This document shows, one piece after another, positions 12,801-24,800 of a stretch of DNA of 64,000 bases. This DNA is from Mnemiopsis leidyi (Eukaryota; Ctenophora; Tentaculata; Lobata; Bolinopsidae). A program made the position numbers and the translations under genes. The stretch covers positions 373,898-437,897 of the forward strand of contig JH157001.1 in assembly GCA_000226015.1 (NCBI GenBank), given 5' to 3'. The first letter of the stretch is position 1, and each line of letters opens with the position of its first letter. Below the pieces are notes generated by a model. That model was given only the letters and a program-made list of their open reading frames with translations. It did no database searches and was not told the DNA's origin.

Positions 12801-15800
12801 TGGATCTAAGGATTTGAAAAACCTGATTTGATGATTTCAATATGATATTATCATATGTTCAGAATGAATTAAGAAAATGAAAACACTTCATTTTACCAGC
12901 CATGCGTAATGGGTGATAAACGCAGACATGAAACAGCTCTCAGCAGTCCCTGAACTGGCTTCCATCGACAGAAACGACAAATTTGCGATGATGGATGATA
13001 TTATCAAACCAAGATGGATTCGTATAATATCCCGATTCCTCAGCTTTCTGAAATTCAGAAAAGTTATTTAGATTTAAAACCGATCAACAAAGAGAAGTAA
13101 GTTTTTGAAGCAGTGATAACGCAGATTTTAAAGTCTATACCATATAATGAAACAGCTTAACTTCAAGGATTGAAGGATACCTAAAGGGAATGAAGGAAAT
13201 GGCGGTCGCAGAAAGACAAGCAACAGAAATGGTAAGGAGTATCGTAGAAACTACGCTCTGTTCACGTGACCCAATGTCGTCTAAACTGACCTGTTGAAAT
13301 TGATTTGATTGCACAACACTTTAAAATGATATGCACTAGATTCCTATAACAGACTAGTGATATTATGCAATATATGCTTTTATATCTGTTATTGCAGTGC
13401 ACGAGCGGTTGTAATTCAATAAAAAACAGCTGTGCACCACTTACCAGAACAGCAAAGCTGGTGAGATGAGAAGACTGACAGATCATTGTTGATCCTTCGC
13501 AGATAGTTCTTACACCGTCCTCTAGCCACTCACCAGTTGCTGGATCAAAATAGCTACAGCTCATAAAGCTGCAAAGATAGTGTTCGAATTGTTGGATCAA
13601 AATAGCTACAACTCATAAAGCTGTAAAGATAGTGTTCGATTGTTGGATCAATTCCATTGATAATTGATATCATCAATTCCATTGATATCACTAAAACAAT
13701 ATGCTATACAATACTGGTTCGTGGACACTATATTAAGCCTCAGGCTGTAAAAATTCAAACACTTACGTTGTATTGCATTCTATCATCAGTGGAAAGCTTA
13801 GGTTCACATTGATGTCTCTACTTTCGAACTCCGTTGTGACGCTTGCAACGGTGTAACTGAGTAGCTTTTCTTTTGTTTCGTTTAGTGGTCTAAAAAGTTC
13901 TACGTCCTTGTAGATTGAGAGTCCAACACTTCCATTAAAGTTTTCTCCTTCAATCTGGCAAGAAAATGAATAATTTTGGCTAATTATTGGTTCTTATAAT
14001 GCCAAAAGAACTCATACCAATGCGGTCCATATATTAAACTATTTTACGGCTTTTATAGATGGGTTTGAAGTGAGCAATGGAAAAATTATTACCTCTCTGA
14101 TCATTTGTCTCAAGTAAAGCCTAGAAGAACCATAAAACTTCAATCAATCTATAAATCAGCTAACAAAAATCGTCCAATCTTTAAACTTATTGAAATATCT
14201 CACCACACAATACTCAATACCTCTTTATGATAAGTTTAAATAAATGCTATAACACTAACATACCCCATTCTCTGTAAGGTAATTCTTCTCTTCTGTAGAT
14301 CGCTTCCTCGTCTTGGTGGAAGGAATGCCATACATCGTCACGCCAGCTGACGCTATCGTTCCTCCGGACTTTGCCAAAGTCATTGAAACTTTATCTACTG
14401 CCTTTGTTATGTCTGCCTTGGCTTCAATGCTGTAGGATTTTTACAATTTACCATTGGTGTCAAATGAATTTCCACCGCTATTCACATTTATGGGGCATGA
14501 ATGTAAATTAAAAAAGAAGCCAAAGGGAATTTCTAAACAAAGTTTTGTTGTTGAATTAAAATTCTTAAAATAAAATTGTTAAAATAAAATGGAAAATTTT
14601 CACTCTCTCTATTCATGTTCTTGATAAAGTCTTAGGTAACCAATTACCTCATTGTTCCAGAAGGGGCATTTGACATGATCGCATCGACCACATTTTTTGT
14701 ATCAGCCTTTGCCTTTTGGGTGGACAGGTCAACCGTTTCAAGGAAGTTGCTTAAGTCTTTGGCAAGTTCATTTGGGTCAGCGTTTTTTAGCGCATCGGGA
14801 CTTGTTTCTACACAACCCACTCCTCCACCGTACTGAAATAGACCAGTGGCTCAGAAATACAGTCAATTTGTAAGTCATCGCCACAAATCCAACTTAATTT
14901 GTTCTCAACAGTAAAATCTTAAATTCCTAAGCTGTTTAGAGTCTGTATTCGCTTAAATTCGTTAGACGTTTTGAAAAAGCACAAAGTATGCCATTGAGTT
15001 TGGTTCTTTCTTACCGGGCATGTGATCAGAACGCAATCTTGAGGTCTTGCTTCGCCGTTGAAACAGTCCACATATCGCTTACCAGGACTCCCATTTTTCC
15101 TCACACATTGGAATTTTCCATGATCTCCGTGTTCAATAGTCCTCTCTAGCCCTGTAACTTCGTCTCTAAATGTACAGTTAAAACGGCAGGTGTCGAAGTT
15201 AGCCTCCTCTTCATACCTGGGACGGGTTGTTTATTTAAATATTCTACATTATTACAACTCAGTACTGTGGACAACGAATTTCCAATTTTTCTATTTCAAA
15301 TTTAACTCAAGTTAGTCCTAAGCACGATTGAGTTGATATTTTATAAATTTTCATGGTTGACAACAAAATAGAAAAAGACTAACCCTCCTACAGCAGGATT
15401 ACAAATCTTAGAGCCACAACTTCCATCAGAACACATATCCAGAATAGGACAACCATCTTCATTTGAACACAAGGCATGATAACACTTGGTAACGCTTAGG
15501 GTGTTCAAAGAAGTTTCTCCAATAGAAAACCTAATTCCATCCTTTACGAAAGTCGCATCACCGCAAGGTCCCATATTACACTCGCTATCATCAGCGACCA
15601 TCCATTCACCAAAAACATCACAATCAATCTTCACAGTCGCTTCACTGTTAATAGGACAAGATTTTCTGACCGACTCTCCGGCAAAGATCTCTTCGACATT
15701 AACACTTCCTTTGAGAGGACCGAGATTTATTTCCTGGGCACCACATTTCGGGGCAGGGGAACAGGCGGCAAAGTTTTTGATTATATCAGCACCAACACAG

Positions 15801-18800
15801 ATGATTTCAATCCGACCCCCATGGGGACATGGTACATTAATGGTTGTATCCCCATTTCTGAAGGGACCTTCCAATGTGTAGACAAAGTTAGTCCCGTTGT
15901 ACTTTAAGTCTTCATTTCGGGTAAGATCCAGAGTGAGACTTTTGGAGTTAGGTAAACACACCTGAATTCATATAAATTAGTAAAACTAAAGTATGCCAAT
16001 GTTCTTTGGTGATGGAAAGCATGGGGGTTTCAATTTATCTACTTTCATTTAATGTGTCAATGCTTGCAACACCTTCAAAATTTCTATCTTAAACCCACCT
16101 AGGTGCTCAAAGATATTTTGGGGAGGGGTGGTTGAGCAACCAAATGCAAATTTAAGGGTGCCTGGCCAAAGCTTTACCCAGTTACCCTCCTTCAATTGCA
16201 CATGTTAAATGACGCAAGAAAATGTAAATAGTAAGTTAACCTGGCTTGTGCAGGAGTTATCTTTCTCAATAGTTCTTGTTCCTGTACAGCCATCACAGTT
16301 GATAGAGACCGTCCCATCACCATACCCACAACTCACCTTTATCTATAGAAGTTTATATCAACTACTTTATGATAAAAATATGTGAGCTTTAAATTATAAC
16401 AGATAATAGTCTCGCCACACAAACCCCCTCACCATGCTTCCGGGTGTTATCGTGTGTGGCCCACAGAGTAGGAGACTATTATTGCGTTAAAACAATTTCT
16501 CTACTTAACATTTTCAGGTTCAATATTGTGATCGAGAAAATTGATAACCTGTTGATAATGTTTGTTTTACCTTCTTATTAGCCGCCATAAATTCTGAAAT
16601 TACAACCGAGCCCCTTGTGTTTTCCCCAGAACTTTCTTCAACTTCAAAATCGAATGTTTGTTCTCCAGTGCAGGATTCAAGGGCTGTGCAATTTTCGTAG
16701 TTTATGGAAAAGTTCGCGTCTTGGCAGTCCAATGTCCACTGACCATTCCCACAGCATTCACCACTCTTGGTTTGATCCTTCCTATAAATTATTGGGCAAT
16801 AAAATCGTTGAAGGGATCATGGTTATTGCATTGCTTCTCGAAATAGTATCTTAATTCGCAACTCGTACCCAAGCTTTAATTGGTCAATAGCTGTCACGTG
16901 GGTACATGGCCACACCCTCGGCCGATAAATGACTCATAAGAAGGAAAATTCGCCTACTTGAGGACTTCGTAAACCGCTGAATTGTTGGTGTAAGCCGAAT
17001 TGTGAATTCTGCCTTTACTTCCATAACACTGATAAAACGGACATTCGCTATTGTCAATATTATACCACCTTCCGTCCTTGCATTCCCTGTAATACAGATA
17101 TGGAATACTTATTAAAACATGTGTTTATAAATATAACTATTAATTTATATTCACTAAAACCGTCAAAACGTTAAAATGCTAGCGCCGTATTTGATCTCAA
17201 TAGATGAAGAAGAACTATGTTGCACAAAAATGTGACTAAAAGGTTTATGAAAGATTATGCATAAATAATTTTACAGTGTGAATGCAAAGTCATCTATAAC
17301 GCCGTTTGACTGTTTAGTTTTAAAATAAGGATTTTTGATAAACAACACATGTTCATGTGACGATGTCGGCAAAAAGATAAACGGCCGAGGCAGGGTTGGG
17401 GCAGGGTCTGGGCAGGGTAGAGAAAGGGTTGGGGTAGGGTTGAGGCAGGGTTGGGGCAGGGTTAGGGCAGGGTCTGGGCCAAAAGCAGGGTAGGGGCAGG
17501 GTCTGACGATGTCACTTGACAGGACTCACACACCAACTTACCAAACAGAGTGCTTGCTGGAGTCAACAGTGCAATCAAAATTGGCTTTTGAACTTTGGCC
17601 CTTGGCATAAGTTGCCAGATTTAAAAAGAAGTAACCATAGTCATTTTGCAGAAATGTTGGCTCACATACATCTGAAAAATTTGAATATTATTTGTGTTAC
17701 GGCAAAGTTATAAGATCATCGCTGCTCCAATAAAAAAGCAGTAAATAAACAAACTGAATCAAACATTTAAGGCTGGACAACATCAATCAAACATCAAATA
17801 TTACACCTGCCGTGAGTGTTATTACGTCGAGATTGCATTCTTCGTTTGAGACTTCTAAAAGTTTTATAGTGTGAACCGAGTTGTTGAATGTCATTTTGTG
17901 CATAATCGCTGTCTGGTCTTCACTTTCGTTTAGTCGTACAAATTTTGTTTCTGACCTCAAAGTATTGTCTTCCGCCTGAATTAGTTGTCAACTTTAAATT
18001 TTCATATAGACATATTGAACATACAAGTATGCAACTTTAACCTTTAATACGTGCTTATTCAATCGTCCATGCGGTTGATAAATTTATTTTATAACTTAAT
18101 CAAAAATGAATTGGCCCAAAAATCAGAAAAGAACCCGTACTGCTGTGATTTCAAGTCTGAATCCGTCAGTTGCTCTTGTAAAGGTCAATAAAGCAGTCAC
18201 ATCATTAAGAAAGTCACGTGAACTTATGAAAGTACAATTATCTCCCTCGTGCCTGAGAAAATTAATAAATTTAATTTCAAATGTGAAAAAACAATCAAGA
18301 TTGTTGGAAGTATATAATAAAAGCCTGCATTCATTCATATCATTCTTCATATTGTGTCATCAAGAGATGTTTTCATTTTAAGAAACAGAGATAAATACTA
18401 TTACTTGGTTAAGATTATTTGAATATATTTTTCTGTTTAACGCAGAAACACAATATTGTCCTCACCTTGTCAAGATATGATCCGTTTTCGGTAGAAACCC
18501 TAAAAAGAATACAATCCTATTATGATCACTTTGGTAAAATATTGTGCCTTATATAATATGTAAGCTGACTGGCAGTGATCAGGAGATTTTGTAAAAATAG
18601 TGACTGGAATTAACTGTTATTTTATAGCTTATTGGGGGAATACATCAAATGCAGCCAAACTCATGTTTCTTTTTGATGAACTATTAATGCTTGAATTATG
18701 TGGCTGTATATGCGTTTTGAGCCAATGAGCTACTTTTGTTAGGTATATCGAAATTATTTATATCCAAAAAGCTAAGGGTTTTATAGCTATAAGTCAAACT

Positions 18801-21800
18801 GTAGTTCTATCCAATCAAATATAATTGTTCATGGTCACGCAAGATTGTGTCACTAATTAGCCTCTCTGCTAAATCTTGTGGAACATGATATGATCATTGA
18901 ATCATTGATAAAGGATATTCTAATTTCACGTCATGAGGAAAAAACTCTACATCTCTAACATTTGAGTCTCAAAAACGCAAGAGAAATTAAATGTTTAATC
19001 AAAAATGAACATGGAGCTTTGGCTGCATGTGATGTATTACTAAAATGAGCTGAAATACGAACTTAAATTTCCTTTAAATTATTTAAAATTTGATTCTGGT
19101 ACAAATTTGATTATCATAACCTTATCCATGAGTTCAAATTTAAGGATATCAACTTTTGGGTCTTCCTGTTATGACAGGCAATTGATCATTAGTTAATAAT
19201 TTGATATTCGTAAAATTACAATTTCTCATCTTAAAAATTGCATGTAAACAGTCAAAAGGTTTCATACTCACTGAACTGATGGGCTGCCAGTCGTTGACTA
19301 AAGATAGGGTCAATACTGAGAGGGGAGGGGGGAATATTTTCCAATTTTGTATGTTCTTTCGATTTGTAGCTGTGTTCTTGCAAAGAATCTTCACCTGTAA
19401 ATTTGGTGTCAATGTTGAGAGTATTATCGGAAAGACAATAAGAACATATAAAAAATATTAAAAATATTGCATGGCATTTCAGTTAGCTCATTTAAAAGCC
19501 AATGTCCGGTTGTAAAAAGTAATTTAAAACAGTCATAAAATCGAAATTATTTCCCTTGTCAGTTATTAAGAATACAAAACTCCTAATCTTGAACACTTCT
19601 TAAGTTCTTACCACCACAGAAGCCTTTCCACATGATGGCGTTTTCAAGGTATGCAGCGGTCCAATTCATAATCAATGTTTTGTTACTGTCGATACCATAG
19701 CAATCTGAAAAACGTCTTGTTTACGAGATACCCCTAGTTTTTATCGATCCGAGGACATCACGTCGACTTTTCATAAAAATGTTTTTTACAAATTTGAAAT
19801 AGCCTCAAAGAGACGGATGACCTAGTATATGATAGCTTATACTGTGACATTTTACCTATATTTGTTAGGCACGATTCGATTTCTTTCTCAGAAAGTGTCT
19901 CTCCCCCAGTGCAATACCTCAACTCGACTGAAATTAAAGAAACTATTACATTCACATCACAAATATAATCTTCATGCCGGCTAGATTCTGCAGGCATTTG
20001 TAACAAATCTTTGTTGATATCTTGTATTTTAAAACATAGCATAAGATGTTTTCAAAAAAAATTACAACTTGACTAACTGTAAATCGTGTCTGTGTCACTC
20101 CACAAGAAATTAACAGCGTACGATACGCTATCTGATTGGATTTTGAAGAACTTCCCTTCTTTTCTCTCGGTGGGAGAAAATTCTTCTTGGATAAACATAC
20201 CCTCACTAACCATCACATTTGAAAAGGTAAGTCTCCTCAGATCTATTCCTGAAAAGGAGCATGTTAATAAAAACGAAGATACGAAAAACTATCTCCGAAG
20301 CAACTCTGTGATTCAAGATGTTCGACACAACAACACATTTTTGCAACCCATTTTTTAACTATCCATCATCTTGCTTATATATTAATGATCATAAATAGAT
20401 TAAGGTATCTTTGGGGAGAGGGTAATAATTTTGACCAATGAGATGTTAGAAAACAGTACTTTTTAGCTCCTGATTGGTCAAAATTTGTCACCCCTCTCCA
20501 AATAGCTTTCGTCATTGTCTAACTGATACATCATGTAACTAATGTGCACTTCATATACTGCTACAAAAAAGAAACATTCAGAGGAAACATGCATATCGGA
20601 AAAATAACTCGACTTTCTGTATGCAGCAAACACACATGCTTTACATGCTCAAAACGAGGCAAAAACCATCAATTTGAACCATCTGCTTCATCCCTCATTG
20701 ATGATAAGGGATGGAGCAGTAATAAGTTATCATGGAGAAAAGCAATAAGTCGTATGTGTCTTATACTTATACAATCCTTCATGATAAGATTTTGCACATC
20801 AGTACATTTGTCAGGACTGTTACAATTAATTTTCCACACAAAGATATAACCAAACAAACATGCTGAACGTATAATAAGAGGAGAAATAAACACGTATTTA
20901 AGGCACACAAATTGTAAAGTCTCTTGAATCGTCAACACGGTTTACTCTTGTGAAAATGCTGGTTAGATTGACTGCTGAAAAAAAATCATAATTCATAATG
21001 TACTTTCAGTGAGCGTTTGTAGGTCTAAGACATAGGCACTTGTAAATAAAATTAGTGAAATTGAATAAAACTAAATTAAAAATACATTCTAATTTCTCCA
21101 GAATAATCAAATATGTGATTTAAAAGAAGAACAAAGAAAACCAGCCCTGACCTGAATTCTTACGATAATTGAAGAAGCTCATGCTATAATTGCTAAAAGT
21201 CACACTCGGGGGGATATACATACTCTTCAGCCTCTCCAAATTGCTGCCATCGTCGAATTCGTTATTGTATGGAATGTTGTCATAGTTGACGAGCTTTCCA
21301 CGAATCATGTTTCCAAGTTCGAACCTAGGAAAAGGTACAATAGTTCGAAGCATACAGCTTGAAGATTAGGTACTGAAGAATCGATAATGGCAAATCACTG
21401 GGGCGGTTCTTATGGATGGAAAACTTTTGAAAATCCTAAGCAAGATTCTAAATTTAGGATAGTGTGTCGCGAAACTAATGCTTCAAACGATCCACATGAG
21501 TTTGGATAAGTAGTTTGGATCACGTTAACTAGCCTTTTAAGATGACATTGGTAATTTCGATAATGATAATTTTGATAATGATAATTTTGATTAAGATAAT
21601 TTTGATAATGATAACAATTTTGATAATGATAATTTTGATGATGATGATTTAGATTATGATCATTTTAATAATGATGTTGGTGGTCAGAAGAGAAACGCAC
21701 AGATAATTAATTTTAATGATGATAATTTTGATAAAGATAATTTTGATAAAGATAATTTTGATAATGATAAATTTGATAATGATAATTTAGATTATGATAA

Positions 21801-24800
21801 TTTTAATAATGATAATTTTGATAATGATAATTTTGATAATGATAATTTTATTCACGAACAAACCTTTCCGAACGCCGGTACAGTTCTTTGTTATTGTTAA
21901 CATCATAAAGGGGGTCAATGTTTATGTGTGATAAAACCACTCTCGAATCAACTTTGTGTAACTCCAACACTTGAGGAAGATCCAAATCGGCCCTGTTGTC
22001 GTCTGAGGATTAATTGATGTGTAATTAGGATCTTTTATCAATGGTTATAGTATACCTAGTTTACTATACTATACTATACTCAAATACTATACTATAAACC
22101 TAATTTACAGTACATTAAAAACACGCAATGAATGAAATGAAAAATGCACGCTTATTTGAACGAGCGCATAAATTTTGCTGCACTCGGCATATTCCTCAAA
22201 CAAGTTGAATATCAACCGGAAATATCTAATGATTTCATTAGTGCATTCTTCCAAGTAACAATTATCACTCCGTGAAGTAACTACTTGAGGAAAGTAATTT
22301 TAACTGTTCAGACCAACACAGATCGCAACTGCGCTTTCATTCTGTCAAAATCTTTATACACTTAAAATGTATTTTGACCATACGAATGTGGCTAAAAGAA
22401 TCTGAAGTACTGGCACAGAATATTTTCATTGTCTTACATTATGCTAAGTGACAGACCTATACATGGACCGTTGAGGTAACTTGTGGTGCCAAAATCCAAT
22501 TTTGGGTAGTCTCCGACTCTGAGCGAGTACTCTTTGTTCTTGAAGGTAATCCCCCTGCAAACTCTTCCTGATAAGATTAAACATTAATGAGAAAATTCAT
22601 TTCTTGATAATACTTTGAAGGTTCAGATAGTGTAATTAAAAAGGCGAAAGTTGTCCAATCGACAATTAGTGAGTTCAGAGCCATAATACCTTTTTGATAT
22701 TTTTATTTGAAGTCTGTCGAATACTCGGAAAACTCTTTTGAACGGTAAAAATGGAAATCATTACCATAACGAGCTTAATAATAATTTTTGGATAATGCAT
22801 ATCAACCACGCTGGCAAGCGCGACCGTCGTTTCTTTTCTTTTTCCCCGAATTGGTCGATCTTACAATTCTTATTGCACATATTACTGTTCTTAGGTAATG
22901 CATATCTTATCAATTGGATATCTTGTTCCTATTCTCTAAGCGGTGATTATCTATACCTGTCATTGTTCTCCATATTGGAACCTGTGACTAAACAAATTAT
23001 GTTTTGGCCGGCAGGCCCATGCTTATCATGGGTACTAGGAAGGCTTACCATCAATGGATTTTTCAGTCAGACAAATTTCCTTTACTTTTTCGAGATTATC
23101 GTTCCCAAGTTCGTCAACCTCAGTGTAAGTATACTTTTGTTCATCGTAAAGTTGTTCTTTTGATTCTTCAAGTGTATAATCTTCATACATGCACCAGCCT
23201 CTTGCTGAGAGAATAATAAGGAATTTAAAGGAAGCTATGCTGAGAGATATGTAAATATGTAAACAAAATTCTTGGTAATCTTACAAAAATTTCCCTTTCT
23301 TTAGTATTATTAAAGGTGGAAAAATAAGTCGAAATAAATCGCAGGATATAATGGAGATTGGAGTCTACAGATGTACCCATGAATAAAGCCACAAGCATAC
23401 ACAATTTTGTACGATAATTATAAATTTTCCTATATTTTAACATTAAAAAACTAACATGAGATCCCATGTCTTATTGCCAAGTTGTCATACAAATCGCTCG
23501 TTTTCCTCTCCGATTTCTTGTACAAGTCAAGGTTGATGAAACGTCTCTCACAACCCCCCAAAGTATCTAGTTAATTAAAGGATAAACGTCACAACCCCCG
23601 AAGTGTCTAGATAATTAAAGGTTAAATGCATTATCTCTCTTAGATGTCGATAATATGAAAAACTCTTGATCGACTAAAACGCAGGCTATTTGCAAACTTT
23701 GCAAAGTGAATGGTGGTTATAAATTGAATTTATTATACGGAAAAATGTTGGTTCATCGCGAAGTTTGAAACGGGAACTATCATGAGCAGCATGTATTATA
23801 TAAACGGTTAAAATCTCAGCTTCTTTTGGCTAAACAACAGTTGATCAAGTGTAGTCAAAAATCAGAGCTTATAAATACTTACAAGTGATATTAAACTTTA
23901 GTTTAGTTACAACTGTAAGCCTGCATTCCTTCTTGCCCAGCGACGAGAGCTTTTTATCGAGAAGTATATCTGATCCATACACAGAGAGAATCTTTTGGGG
24001 TTCCTCAGTTTCTTCTAGCGAGTCTAGATAGAAAGAGAGCGAAATCCCTGTGGAGGATGATTTGTTATCGTATTTGTGTATCAATAAGCGGTAAAAATCG
24101 GTAAAACCTAAACATTTTTTTGAAAAACTCAAGCTGTTTGTCCAAAAAAAAGTTTCAGTATGGCTTTACTTTAGCTAATTATAAATGATAAACCGCGTAA
24201 ATGATTTAGATTTGATTGTTAATATAACAAAACTACGTTGACATCCATTTATTATATTGGATAAGAAAAATGTTTGTGTAAATACTGCAATGGTGATTTA
24301 TCGCTGATCGCTTATACCGTACACACTTGCCTTTACTCATGCCCAGAATTGGCACAATTCCGTGAAGCCGGCAAAAGTGTATGTAGAAATACAATTACAC
24401 ATCAAGTTATTAATATAAATTCTAATGAAAGAAAAACGTGCTGCTCAGTAAACGAAGCTAGAGCGCTTACCATTTTTCTATTGTAATATTGCACTCTGTT
24501 TTTTCCTCATTTTAATACAGTCAACCTTAAGTGATTATCGCTGTAATTATTGCACTAGTGGATCGTGAGATAACTAAGATATTCACCGTCGACTTTGCTT
24601 TAAGGAATTGTTGTATTGATAAGTATCTGGTCATAAAATATATGCCGTTCATACTGCACTAAATTACGCTATAAATGCGCTGTTAAATTAGCGTACTTTT
24701 TACATTTGTAAATTAGTGCAACCTTTAGTGAAAAAGTCTTAAGCTGTACGGCATGTTAAACAATTTGAATGGAAGCTAAGGGCCGGTTACATGAAGTCTA

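Noticed and set aside
14093-14120. A 28-base candidate exon (complement) between receptor exons 14429-14264 and 13954-13767
   Set aside because: Including it forces a stop in the next exon, whereas direct joining of the two neighbours is in phase and gives a continuous sequence.
15486-15881. + strand ORF of 131 codons
   Set aside because: Shadow of the large receptor exon 15961-15384 on the opposite strand, whose Cys-rich frame is continuous with its neighbours.
18123-18280. Candidate receptor exon on the complement (HEGDNCTFISS...)
   Set aside because: It has an acceptor but its phase fits neither the flanking exon at 18466 nor those at 17975 or 17671.
20086-20358. + strand ORF with a gtaagt donor near 20226
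   Set aside because: Lies inside a receptor intron, has no domain, no matching second exon and no codon-level support.
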